Origin: Oligoflexales bacterium
GTDB taxonomy: Bacteria; Bdellovibrionota_B; Oligoflexia; Oligoflexales; JALZUQ01
NCBI GenBank assembly: GCA_023301565.1
Contig: JALZUO010000066.1
Span: 39,373 to 103,372, forward strand
DNA length: 64,000 nt
Direction: 5' to 3'
Shown here one piece after another: positions 32,413 through 41,360 of the stretch. Made by a program: the position numbers and the translations under genes. Positions within the stretch are counted from its first letter, which is position 1. Each line of letters starts with the position of its first letter. The notes under the pieces are model-generated. The model was not told the origin of the DNA. It did no database searches and saw only the letters and a program-made list of their open reading frames with translations.

Positions 32413-33474
32413 ATGTTAGATAAGTTAGAAGCAGTAGATCGAAGATTTGTAGAGCTCGAAGATAGCCTTGCTAGTGGCACTCTGTCAGGGTCAAAACTGA
32501 CAGAGATCGCAAAAGAGCGAGCTAGCATCGAAGCTCTAGTTATGAAGTTTCGCGAATACAAGCAAGTTACAGCCGAGATGGAAGAGTCAAAGGCTATGGC
32601 AGCCGAGGACGACCCGGAGATTGCTGCGCTAGCCAGGCAAGAGGTCGCTAGCCTTAAAAAACAGGCAGAAGCCTTGCGCGAAGAGCTTATTTTGTTATCT
32701 CTTCCCAAAGATCCAAACGACCATAAGAATATCCTCATTGAAATCCGCGCGGGTACTGGCGGGGAAGAGTCGGCTTTGTTTGCAGCTGATTTGTACCGGA
32801 TGTACACACGCTTTGCCGATAATCAAGGTTGGAAGGTAGAGCCGATGAGTTCTACCCATAGCCAAAACGGTGGTTACAAAGAAGTGATTGCCATGGTTCG
32901 TGGTGAGGGTGTTTTTAGCAAGCTTAAGTTTGAAAGCGGTGTGCATCGGGTGCAACGTGTTCCGGTGACAGAGTCTCAAGGTAGGATTCATACAAGTGCT
33001 TGTACGGTCGCTGTTCTTCCCGAAGCTGAAGATATCGATATTGAAATCAACCCGTCTGACTTAGATATTGGGACCTTTCGGGCATCTGGCGCAGGTGGCC
33101 AGCATGTTAACACCACAGATTCTGCGGTACGTATTGTTCACAAGCCATCGGGGTTGGTGGTTGAGTGCCAAGACGAACGTTCGCAACATAAAAACAAAGA
33201 TAGAGCTCTTAAGGTCTTGAAAACTCGCCTGTTTGAAAAGGCGCAAAAAGAGCAAGCTGACTTGATCAGCGCTGATAGAAAGAGCCAGGTAGGGTCGGGG
33301 GATCGCAGCGAGCGCATCCGGACTTATAACTTTCCGCAAGGTAGGCTGACAGATCATCGTATCAATCTGACTTTGTATAAGCTTGCTGAGATCATGGAAG
33401 GCTCAATGACCGAAGTTCTTAATGCTTTGGGTGCGAGCCATCAAGCGGAACTACTTAAAAACCAAGAGCACTGA
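32413..33474 (+). CDS. prfA: Peptide chain release factor 1
   Basis: RF1 recognises UAA and UAG. The 353-residue protein has the tripeptide anticodon P-V-T at 184-186 (usually PAT; PxT marks RF1 rather than RF2) and the catalytic GGQ at 228-230 in RASGAGGQHVNT. Length and domain order are normal. It sits directly upstream of prmC, whose product methylates the GGQ glutamine. Confidence 0.97.
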   Translation: MLDKLEAVDRRFVELEDSLASGTLSGSKLTEIAKERASIEALVMKFREYKQVTAEMEESKAMAAEDDPEIAALARQEVASLKKQAEALREELILLSLPKDPNDHKNILIEIRAGTGGEESALFAADLYRMYTRFADNQGWKVEPMSSTHSQNGGYKEVIAMVRGEGVFSKLKFESGVHRVQRVPVTESQGRIHTSACTVAVLPEAEDIDIEINPSDLDIGTFRASGAGGQHVNTTDSAVRIVHKPSGLVVECQDERSQHKNKDRALKVLKTRLFEKAQKEQADLISADRKSQVGSGDRSERIRTYNFPQGRLTDHRINLTLYKLAEIMEGSMTEVLNALGASHQAELLKNQEH

Positions 33475-33479
33475 CCTCT

Positions 33480-34289
33480 GTGCTTAAGTACATAAATATA
33501 GAAGAGCTAGCTTTTAAAGATCTACAGCATGCAGAACTGCTGGATTTAGATCGGCGTTTGGCTGCTTTAGCTGCTGGCGAACAAATAGCTTACCTTCAAC
33601 AAATCAAAGCTCAGTTAGCTAAGGGTTTACCTTATGCCTATTGCGTAGAGTCTGCTTCGTTTAGAGAGCTGGACCTTTGGGTGACCAAAGATGTTTTAAT
33701 CCCACGCCCTGAAACCGAACTGATGCCCGATATCGTTGGGCAAGAATGGGGTGCTCTTGGGCTAGCAAGCCAAGACAGGTCGCCGCAAAGAATATTAGAT
33801 ATAGGTACAGGCTCTGGTTGTTTGGCCATTGCCTTGGCCCGCATGTACCCTGCTGCCTACCTCGAAGCTTGGGACGTGAGTGACAAAGCGCTAGAAGTCG
33901 CAACAAAAAATGCAGAAACCTACGGCTGCAAACCAAACTTTCGGCAAGTAGATGTTTTTTCTTCTGACGCAGAAGGTAATAAAGCATTTGATTTGATTGT
34001 TTCTAACCCGCCTTACATATCACACGGCGAGGTCGGAGGAGACCTGGCCGAGAATGTTTTGGTGCACGAACCACATTTAGCTTTGTTCGGTGGCGAAACC
34101 GGCCTTAGCTACTACCAGCGGTTTAGGGAATTGTTTCCCAAAATTTTGACGCCAACAGGTTTTGCTCTTCTAGAGCACGGGCACCTGCAATCAAAACAGC
34201 TTCAAAAAGTATTCTTCGGACAATTCTCCAATGTAAAGCCATTCAGGGATTTGAGCCAAAAAGATCGATTTCTGTTACTTGCTCTCTAG
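33480..34289 (+). CDS. prmC: Release factor glutamine methyltransferase PrmC
   Basis: PrmC methylates the glutamine of the GGQ motif in RF1 and RF2. The protein has the SAM loop LDIGTGSGCLAIAL (106-119) and catalytic NPPY (176-179), with VLIPRPETE (72-80) typical of the family. The start is GTG 33480, five bases after the prfA stop. The prfA-prmC pair is a conserved operon. Confidence 0.96.
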   Translation: MLKYINIEELAFKDLQHAELLDLDRRLAALAAGEQIAYLQQIKAQLAKGLPYAYCVESASFRELDLWVTKDVLIPRPETELMPDIVGQEWGALGLASQDRSPQRILDIGTGSGCLAIALARMYPAAYLEAWDVSDKALEVATKNAETYGCKPNFRQVDVFSSDAEGNKAFDLIVSNPPYISHGEVGGDLAENVLVHEPHLALFGGETGLSYYQRFRELFPKILTPTGFALLEHGHLQSKQLQKVFFGQFSNVKPFRDLSQKDRFLLLAL

Positions 34290-34383
34290 GCTGACTCAGC
34301 TTTGCGATACAGATACGTTCTGTGTAGAAAAATCATGTAGAATAGAAAGATAAATTCTAACTCTAGCCTAGATGAGGTGTGTT

Positions 34384-35749
34384 TTGCATTCACAGTTGAT
34401 TTTAATTGCGCTCAGTTCGCTTGTTTTTTTTTGGTTGCAAGCCTAGGACGGCTGCGCTTTTTAGTGTGGAGCGATCTTTTGCTGAGCTAGATTTTTACCA
34501 GGAAACAATGACGAGAGAAGTTGTTGCGAAGCGGTTGCAAGATATGATGATTCAAGCAGGAGTGGATCCAAAGACAGGTAGCACGCATCGCCTTCTCTTG
34601 GAAGACTATTACATGCTTTCAGAAAATAGCATTCAGATGTTTGCTAGCGGTGAGGACAAAGAAAAAGGAATTGCTGAATATGAGTTTCGCTTCGGGTCCA
34701 AACCAAAACCTAACCCTGATAGGTATGCTGATCTGAAGCCAACCGAAAATAAGCCATTCAGAGGCCTTAGGATAGCTTTGGATCCTGGCCATATTGGGGG
34801 CGAGGTAGGGACAGAGTTTGAGCGCATCGAAGCGCGTTATATCCACTACCCTAAGGGCGCTGTTTTAGAGCGAGAGGTAAGGTTCAATGAGGGCAACTTG
34901 AACTATGCGACAGCACTACTGCTGCGAGATCAGCTAAAAGCAGGCGGAGCCAGTGAGGTCCTGATCACAAGGCCTGGTTACGGTGTGTCGGCAATGGGAG
35001 ATACTTTTTTTTCTTGGCTTGGTAAAAAGGACGAAGCGTCTGGAAAGTGGCTCAACAAAAAGGGCAGCGAGTCAGGTTTTGAGCTTGCTATGAAGCCTCT
35101 AAAAAAGCCAGTTTCCGATTGGTGGAAAGACGAATAATCAACTGCTAAGAAGTTTAGTTTGATTTACAACCGCGCTGACTTTCAAACACGGATTGATAGG
35201 ATCAATGAATTTCGCCCGCATATTGCGCTTGATTTGCACTATAATGCGATTCACGAAGAAAGAAATGAAGATCATACTAACAAGGGTACTCGCCACGAAA
35301 ACTACAGCATGGCATTTGTTCCGGGTAGTTTTATGAAGGGGGAGTTGTCTAAAAAAGATCAAAGAATTGATTTTCTAAGAATTCTAGTTACGGAAGATCT
35401 TGATCATTCGATAGCCATTTCAAAGTCGATACTTGGAGCTCTAGATAAATCAGCAGGGGTTAGCCCTGTGAATCAAGCACACCTGGATGCAGGTTTATCT
35501 ACTTACATAAGCAGAGCCTGCGCGCCCACAGAATTCGGCGGTGTGTACGCCCGCAACCTTGCCCTCACACGCCAGATCAAAGTGCCTTTTTGCTCTTTAG
35601 AGCCTTTGTGCCAAGAAAACACCACGGAGTGTAAGCGCCTTGCTCAAGAAGATTTTTTAGTTGATGGAAAAATGATGCCTAACCGGATTAAAGAAGTGGT
35701 CTCTGCGTATGTGCCTGGTATTAAAGATTATATTCAAAGTATAAGGTAG
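34384..35749 (+). pseudogene. Amidase_3-type N-acetylmuramoyl-L-alanine amidase lipoprotein, broken by a frameshift and a stop
   Basis: Read as one gene, this encodes a lipoprotein that cleaves the MurNAc-L-alanine bond with zinc. A TTG at 34384 with GAGG six bases upstream starts a signal peptide MHSQLILIALSSLVFF, but that frame stops at a TAG shortly after. The rest of the protein lies in the +1 frame from a run of nine T (34424-34432). With eight T the two halves join as LVFFGC, a credible lipobox. The body has LDPGHIGGE (zinc H and E) and LHYNAIH (second zinc H). A single in-frame TAA at 35135-35137 separates the two metal-binding parts. It follows prmC. Either a recent pseudogene or, for the T run, a slip site or sequencing error. 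Confidence 0.75.
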
Positions 35750-35894
35750 CGCCTTGGCCGGATTTCTACGATGAAATCAGGGGTGGGCATTTAGCTTAGA
35801 ATTTTTGCTTATCTAAGTAATTAAATTTATCTAGTAGTTGCATCTGCTTAGTAAGGTGTCTTGGTATTCTATAAAAAATACCGATCAATACTAT

Positions 35895-38723
35895 ATGAGA
35901 AAATGGAACCCTAAAATCTATCGTGATCTAAGAGCCGTTACCGTACTTTTTGTTGCAGTGGGTATCGCAGTAGCTTGTGATAACACTTTCGACGGTGCTT
36001 TCGAAGAGCCGACAGTACCAACGACGGTAACATCAGCGAACCTTACATTTGATAACTCTGCGATTTCTGGAAGTTTTGATGATGGCCCAAGTGAGGACTC
36101 TAGGGTAGTCACATGTGCGTTTACTTATTTTGACGGTGAGCAGGAACTTCTGGCAAAAAGAGTTGACCCGGCTGTAAACCTAAGGTTTTTAACCCCTGAG
36201 GTCACTGGCGCCTCGGCTAGTGTATCTATTACAGAGTTGGACCAAAATGAGTTTCAAACTAGATACTTGGTCCAAGATACAAACCTTCAAAGCGTAAGGT
36301 TCAATTGCCGTGGTGAGGTTGCTGAAGCGCAGCAAGTAAAAGTGGAAGAAGATGAAGTTCGTTTTTTTAAACTCGTTAGCTTACTCGGAAGTGTCAGGGG
36401 TGGAAACACTCTAGAATTGAGAACATTGGGCAGTACTGCTCCTGACAGTCTAGGGCTTGTGAACCCATCAGATAAACCAGCTCTTTCGTTAGAGGTCGTC
36501 GACCCTGAGCCAGTTTGGGAGCTTGTGGATACGTTAGTTCCTCGGGCTACCTGTTCTTCTGAAAAATGGGACTACTTCTTTGATGGTACCTCTCTTGTTA
36601 GAGGGAAGTCTGGCTCCAGTTTATTTCGCCGGTTTGCTGGTAGCCCCGCGATTGGAGGGTTTTTAAACAACAGACTTTTGCTAAATATCCGCGAGTTTCT
36701 AAAAGGTTTTGGTTCAGCGCAATCCTTTTTACCTACAATAGAATGCTCAGATTCTGGAGCAACCCTTTGGTATGCCTTGAATCCAGCGCAGAATCGTAAA
36801 ATTGTGGGTGTACATTTTTTGGTTTCAACAATTTTGTTTACCTCCAGTGAGCTTGACCTAGGGTCTGATGCTCGCGTATTGCAATTCCCTGCAGAAGACA
36901 CCCCGGTAAGTGAGAAGTATTTTGTAGTTCAAGACACTACTGGAGTATTTAAAGTCAAATTGTCTGGGTCGAAGTTTGATCAAATCTCTCTTGCTACTGT
37001 AAATGCATCTGTGGATGCTCTGGACGCTGTCTTACCTACAGTGTCTTCAAGTGGTTTTGCTGGACACTCTCACTCTAAGTTTGTTGGTAGCAATCAGGGT
37101 GGTTATTATTTTATGAAAGCTTCTGTTCACCAAACCTGCGCTGACTTGACGCAGTGCCAAGACAGAGCATCTTTGAACCTCGATCTTGTTACAATAGGTT
37201 TAGATGGGGCAGGGACCACTAGATCTATCCGAAGCCAAGTCGTTTTGAGTGAATATTCAGCCGATATATCTGAGGACAGTGTAGTTCTAAAAAATATGAT
37301 CCTTCGCAGGGAACGAAATAGGCTGTTTGAAGGTGCGCTGCATAACATCCTTGAGCAAGTATTGTTTGGACTTTCGGATTCTTCCAAAGTCTTTTTAAAG
37401 CAGTTTGGACAGTACTTTTTAGATGCTGAAACATCGGTTATGTTTGTTCTTCAAAACGAACAGGTTAAACATCAAAAAATACTGCCGCAAGGACCTATAT
37501 CAGAGGTGTTTGGTGTCGTTATAGAACTTGATCATTTAGCACCTGGTTATGCTGGTTTGAGTTTTGGTGAAACCTATTTCCTTTCATTTATAGGCAGCGG
37601 CAAGGTTCACTCTCAGCAGGCAGGGCTTGTTGATGCAGCTAACAACATACTGCCGCAGAAGTACTTAAATACGGTGTATGATTTTGCAACCGACAAAGTC
37701 GAGTATAGACACGAAAAAGACTTTGTAGACTCTCTCAGCGCTGCATTGTCTGGTAGTAAATATATAGTTGAAGACAATGAAAGAGCCAGAGAGAATAAGT
37801 ACCAATTTGAAGGCACACAAGTAGCTGTGTCTCCAAGTGGTGAGGTTGTTCTAGGCGTGGATTTTTTCCCGACTGGAAGCCTTCTTAGTGATGGTGCCTT
37901 CGTCGGTTACTTTAATGTGGAGAATCAAACTCTTGCACCTACCGCTGAAATGGTTTCACCCGCTAGTGGCTTAGTAGATATCGACTGGTTTCTGTTTGAT
38001 TCATCTTTGGATGTAAGTGATCTGTCTTCTCCAAATCAATTATTGATAAATAACAGGCTTTCTCAGCTTAAAAACCTGGTTCCTTCTTGCCCTGAAAAAC
38101 AGTCTCTAAACTCTCTTAGAAGTGGCGATGGCTATCTACACCTCTGGGGAGATTGCGGTAGTTCAAGATACGTTTTTAGTATAGATAAGAGCGAAACAAT
38201 TTTTTCTTATGAGCTTGATTCTTCGATAACCGTGTTCAATGCAACTTCAGACAGTGATCGGCTTGTTCTTTACACTGAGTTTCCGGATCCAGCTGCAGAT
38301 TTTGACTCGATTTTCCATCTTAGAGTTATTGACAAAGCGAGCAGTGCTCTGAGCCAAAGTGAAGTTAGTCGCGGCGGTAACAATATAGAAAGTATGGGTC
38401 TTGCAGGAAATCTAGTTTATATCCTGGACCAGAAATTGATAGAGGTTGTAGAGATAACTACACAGGGCTTGGCAGAGCCAAAGGTTTTTTTTGGTGATGT
38501 TTCCGCTGATATCAAGAGTGGGTGTAGTTTGAGTTCCTACTCCTTTAGAGCAGAGGACGTAAAAAGCGCCTCAAACAATATGAGCCGCTTTTGTGATGGA
38601 GCTGTGCTTGCTATGCACCTATCTCCAAAAAGTCCTGAAGGTATAAATCACCTAACGGTTTTGCAGGTTATAGCCGGTCACCTAAATCTTATGGATATTC
38701 AGATCTCTAGCTTTAAGCCTTGA
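35895..38723 (+). CDS. Large lipoprotein of unknown function (942 aa)
   Basis: ATG 35895 begins MRKWNPKIYRDLRAV with a hydrophobic stretch ending AVAC, a probable lipobox; an upstream TTG at 35838 would give a longer, poorer signal. The mature part is rich in Ser, Asp, Val and Phe and shows many short beta strands with turn elements such as FVVQDTTG, LAGNLVYILDQ and SDRLVLYTEF. This looks like a beta-propeller or other all-beta surface fold. Cysteines are few. I recognise no family. It stands alone and ends at a stem-loop shared with the convergent partial gene. Confidence 0.65.
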   Translation: MRKWNPKIYRDLRAVTVLFVAVGIAVACDNTFDGAFEEPTVPTTVTSANLTFDNSAISGSFDDGPSEDSRVVTCAFTYFDGEQELLAKRVDPAVNLRFLTPEVTGASASVSITELDQNEFQTRYLVQDTNLQSVRFNCRGEVAEAQQVKVEEDEVRFFKLVSLLGSVRGGNTLELRTLGSTAPDSLGLVNPSDKPALSLEVVDPEPVWELVDTLVPRATCSSEKWDYFFDGTSLVRGKSGSSLFRRFAGSPAIGGFLNNRLLLNIREFLKGFGSAQSFLPTIECSDSGATLWYALNPAQNRKIVGVHFLVSTILFTSSELDLGSDARVLQFPAEDTPVSEKYFVVQDTTGVFKVKLSGSKFDQISLATVNASVDALDAVLPTVSSSGFAGHSHSKFVGSNQGGYYFMKASVHQTCADLTQCQDRASLNLDLVTIGLDGAGTTRSIRSQVVLSEYSADISEDSVVLKNMILRRERNRLFEGALHNILEQVLFGLSDSSKVFLKQFGQYFLDAETSVMFVLQNEQVKHQKILPQGPISEVFGVVIELDHLAPGYAGLSFGETYFLSFIGSGKVHSQQAGLVDAANNILPQKYLNTVYDFATDKVEYRHEKDFVDSLSAALSGSKYIVEDNERARENKYQFEGTQVAVSPSGEVVLGVDFFPTGSLLSDGAFVGYFNVENQTLAPTAEMVSPASGLVDIDWFLFDSSLDVSDLSSPNQLLINNRLSQLKNLVPSCPEKQSLNSLRSGDGYLHLWGDCGSSRYVFSIDKSETIFSYELDSSITVFNATSDSDRLVLYTEFPDPAADFDSIFHLRVIDKASSALSQSEVSRGGNNIESMGLAGNLVYILDQKLIEVVEITTQGLAEPKVFFGDVSADIKSGCSLSSYSFRAEDVKSASNNMSRFCDGAVLAMHLSPKSPEGINHLTVLQVIAGHLNLMDIQISSFKP

Positions 38724-38746
38724 TTCAATGCAATATTTGCGTTGAA
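38724..38746. terminator. Stem-loop between convergent genes
   Basis: TTCAATGCAA (38724-38733) pairs with TTGCGTTGAA (38737-38746) over 10 bp with one G-U and a 3-nt loop. It starts directly after the stop of the large lipoprotein gene. No T run follows on either strand, so it is a weak terminator candidate. Confidence 0.35.
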
Positions 38747-38774
38747 AAGGACGTCCAATCAAAACCAGAAAAAA

Positions 38775-39512
38775 TTACTTTTCGACACTTTGCAATAAGG
38801 TTGGCTTGTCGCCAAAGTTCACTTCAAAGTCTTCTAGTGTGTAGGCGGTTGGTATGGTTTTGGGTGGTGCCTCTTTAAACTCTCGGGCTTCACATGTAAA
38901 ACGCAACTCTAGTTCTTTTGCAGGTTGATTGTTTGGCTGCTCTGCCATCATCGTCATTTTAAATCTTACGGAACGACTAGATTGTATGTCCTCCCAAGTG
39001 TAAAGTTCTTGAGAATGTAAGTTGTTGTTATAATATGTTCTGTGTGTAAAACGAGTTTCTTTGTTTTTTTCTTCCTTTGTTAGGTCCTTGCTTTTTTGTA
39101 AATCGATCGAGTAGATGCCTGGCTTTAGGTGGAAGAGCTGATTTTTTCTTGATGCGTTTTTGTCATTATAGCTCGCAAAAATTTCAGAAGCGTATTTGTA
39201 GTCAAATTTATCTTCGTCCCTTATATAAGCAGCCCCCGTTTCGATTCTTACAGCATTTCCATGGTCGTTATATATCATTACTGCAGGCCATCCATTTATG
39301 TAAATGTCAAAACCCTCGGGTTCTAAAGAGTCAGGTTGCGCAGTTTGTGCCACAGTCTTTGGCGGGCTACCGTATGCAGCTTTATTTTTTTGATAATTCA
39401 AGTTTTGAAGATACTCCGCTCTATATTTGGGACGAATGGGTTGCCTATTACTATGGCGCAAAAGTTGCCATTGCTGAGCTGCAAACCAATCAGGCGCCAC
39501 GTGTAGATCCAA
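38775..39512 (-). CDS. Partial gene of unknown function, N terminus apparently lost
   Basis: The frame runs to an ATG at 39512, but its first 50 or so residues lie opposite a convincing plus-strand coding segment and look like antisense. Likely true coding begins near 39360-39350, where only a GTG (39353) without a ribosome-binding site is available. The remaining 190 or so residues look genuine: IYINGWPAVMIYNDHG, RIETGAAYI, FHLKPGIYSIDL, then a polar C-terminal region. They have an extracytoplasmic, beta-rich character but no signal peptide. The missing start and the abutting opposite fragment suggest a rearrangement that removed the 5' end. Confidence 0.45.
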   Translation of the reverse strand: MDLHVAPDWFAAQQWQLLRHSNRQPIRPKYRAEYLQNLNYQKNKAAYGSPPKTVAQTAQPDSLEPEGFDIYINGWPAVMIYNDHGNAVRIETGAAYIRDEDKFDYKYASEIFASYNDKNASRKNQLFHLKPGIYSIDLQKSKDLTKEEKNKETRFTHRTYYNNNLHSQELYTWEDIQSSRSVRFKMTMMAEQPNNQPAKELELRFTCEAREFKEAPPKTIPTAYTLEDFEVNFGDKPTLLQSVEK

Positions 39513-39814
39513 CGTTTGATGGATCTATTGACGGGCTCGGAGAGTTTATTGGTTATGGCGTCGCTGTAGCGGTTGCCGGCGAAAGCGATGTTGAACACGA
39601 CGAGCAGTTTAAGGAGTTTCTTAAACTATTTATTGTTAGAAGTGTAGACCTTATAAATCAAGCTCAATCCTACCAGAGGTTTGATCTGGATAATTCAAGG
39701 CGTTACATCCAAGCGCTTGCAAACCCACAAGAGCCTAAAGCGCAAAAAATGGTTCAGATGCTGGACCAATGGTACGGGGCTGGTTGGTCCAGGTCAGTTT
39801 TTAGGTTGGATTGA
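39374..39814 (+). CDS. C-terminal fragment of an unknown protein
   Basis: From about 39374 the plus strand reads as real protein: SSFEDTPLYIWDEWVAYYYG, then FIGYGVAVAVAGESD and a helical C terminus ending WSRSVFRLD. Upstream in the same frame the translation becomes implausible and lies opposite the minus-strand gene. ATG 39374 has only a weak GGCGGG seven bases upstream, and no signal peptide is present. I think this is the last 146 residues of a larger gene whose 5' part is missing. The LYIWDEW...YYYGA segment would be the best query to find the intact family. Confidence 0.5.
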   Translation: MQLYFFDNSSFEDTPLYIWDEWVAYYYGAKVAIAELQTNQAPRVDPTFDGSIDGLGEFIGYGVAVAVAGESDVEHDEQFKEFLKLFIVRSVDLINQAQSYQRFDLDNSRRYIQALANPQEPKAQKMVQMLDQWYGAGWSRSVFRLD

Positions 39815-39839
39815 GCAAACTTTGTAATCTTTAGATTCT

Positions 39840-40511
39840 TTAGTAGTGACGCTCAAACGTACTAGGCAGAATGATGACAAAAAGTCTTTTGCCTAAATTC
39901 TTATCGAGCAATTCGTTGATGCTCTTATACAAAAACTCTTCGCTTTCCATCTCTATATCCATTGCTAGCAGTGCTTTGCTTTTGCCGCCGTAGACCGCCT
40001 TTATATCTTCGAGCAGTGCGCCAAGCCTATAAGGCGTGTCCATCAGAACGCAGTGCGTTCCCATTTTGCTGCAGGCTTGCAAAAACCTTTTGCGTGCTGC
40101 TTTGTCTCGCGGCGGGAACCCACCGAAAAAGAAGGTTCGCACGTTTTTAGGGAAGGCAGCTATGGCCGCCGATATAGATGTGGGTCCAGGCAGAACCTTG
40201 ATAGGTATTGAGTTTATCTGCGCAAAATCTGCGAGCTTGTATCCAGGATCTGCTGTACCGGGCATGCCCTGATCAGACATATATAAGACTGTTTTCTTGC
40301 TGGTCAGAGCGTTTGTCAGCTCTTCCCAAGTCCCTGGGTCTTTGTGTTCGTTCCACTTAAGGTAGGTTCGTTGTAGGCCTGCTTTTTTTAGGGCTGAGCG
40401 TGCGCCTCTGTCCTCTTCGAATATAACGACGTCAGCGGCCTTTAGCCAAGAGGCGCATTGTGGCGGCAGTCCGCCATCCGGGGATAGGCTATTTCCAGCT
40501 AATATCAGCAT
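39840..40511 (-). CDS. Tetrapyrrole-methylase-fold SAM methyltransferase, short RsmI-like type
   Basis: RsmI 2'-O-methylates C1402 of 16S rRNA. The 223-residue protein has the family's MSDQGMPGTADPGYKL (E. coli type: SDAGTP...DPG), LPGPTSISAAIAAFP, FFFGGFPPRDKAARKRFL and a C-terminal strand pair. It is about 60 residues shorter than E. coli RsmI and lacks its C-terminal domain, as do some RsmI-like proteins of other phyla. Other tetrapyrrole-methylase enzymes are possible, but no cobalamin or siroheme gene is near. It is divergent from uppS. Confidence 0.8.
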   Translation of the reverse strand: MLILAGNSLSPDGGLPPQCASWLKAADVVIFEEDRGARSALKKAGLQRTYLKWNEHKDPGTWEELTNALTSKKTVLYMSDQGMPGTADPGYKLADFAQINSIPIKVLPGPTSISAAIAAFPKNVRTFFFGGFPPRDKAARKRFLQACSKMGTHCVLMDTPYRLGALLEDIKAVYGGKSKALLAMDIEMESEEFLYKSINELLDKNLGKRLFVIILPSTFERHY

Positions 40512-40613
40512 CTTAGGGGTGACCTCTCGTTAACACTTCATGTGGCAATGTTGCGGGCAGGGTGTAGAATAACGGTTGTTCTGCGCACCGGCGCACTATA
40601 ACGGAGTCAACCT

Positions 40614-41360
40614 ATGCAAGCAAACCCACCAGTACATGTCGCCGTCGTGATGGATGGCAATGGGCGGTGGGCTACTAAAAATAAAGTCACTAGGGCAGAG
40701 GGCCATAAAAAAGGCGCTGACGTAGCCCGCCAGCTTCTTGAGTGGGCAGGGGAGGCTGGTATCAAATACCTAACCTTGTTTGCTTTTAGCTCTGAAAATT
40801 GGTCACGGCCTCAAGAAGAAGTGGATGCTATTTTTCACTTGCTAGTGGCCCAGATCAGAGAATATCGTCAAGAGCTCAAAGCCAAAGGTGTTCGCGTCAA
40901 GTTCGTGGGTGATCTAAGCCGCTTAGATCCAGAAGTCAAAGAGTCGGTGGATTCACTAGAGGCAGAGCTAGCGCATGAACATAAACTTTTTCTTCAGATT
41001 GCGCTTTCTTATGGTGCGCGCGATGAGATTGTCGCAGCTGTAAAAAAGATCGTACTTGCCGTACAAGAAAACAAAGTATCTTTGCCTGAAATCAACGAAT
41101 CATTGGTGCAAAGTCATCTTTTTACTCAAGGAATCCCTGATCCGGATCTTCTTATCCGGACAAGCGGAGAGCGCAGACTCTCTAACTTTCTATTGTGGCA
41201 GTCCGCATATACAGAACTATACTTTACCGAATCCCTTTGGCCTGATTTTTCGCAAGACGAACTGGGTCAAGCACTTTCTGATTTTGCAAAGCGCAAAAGA
41301 AGATACGGTGGAAGGCAGGCGGTAGCAACGGAGCAAAGTGAACAGTGCGAGGTAATATGA
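40614..41360 (+). CDS. uppS: Undecaprenyl diphosphate synthase
   Basis: UppS extends farnesyl diphosphate with isopentenyl units to the C55 lipid carrier for peptidoglycan and other envelope polymers. The 248-residue cis-prenyltransferase has MDGNGRWA (13-20) with catalytic D14, H31 in EGHKKG, AFSSENW, and the C-terminal LLIRTSGERRLSNFLLWQSAYTEL. ACGGAGTCAACC precedes the ATG. Its stop overlaps the cdsA start as ATGA, beginning the uppS-cdsA-rseP envelope operon. Confidence 0.97.
   Translation: MQANPPVHVAVVMDGNGRWATKNKVTRAEGHKKGADVARQLLEWAGEAGIKYLTLFAFSSENWSRPQEEVDAIFHLLVAQIREYRQELKAKGVRVKFVGDLSRLDPEVKESVDSLEAELAHEHKLFLQIALSYGARDEIVAAVKKIVLAVQENKVSLPEINESLVQSHLFTQGIPDPDLLIRTSGERRLSNFLLWQSAYTELYFTESLWPDFSQDELGQALSDFAKRKRRYGGRQAVATEQSEQCEVI

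Noticed and set aside
35135..35137. Recoding or read-through of the TAA in the amidase gene
   Set aside because: UAA is not the codon used for selenocysteine or pyrrolysine, no recoding structure is obvious, and a second lesion is present in the same gene, so mutation is simpler.
39077..39373. N-terminal 99 residues of the plus-strand frame 39077-39814
   Set aside because: The translation is His/Arg/Cys/Phe-rich and antisense to the better minus-strand gene; only the part from about 39374 looks coding.
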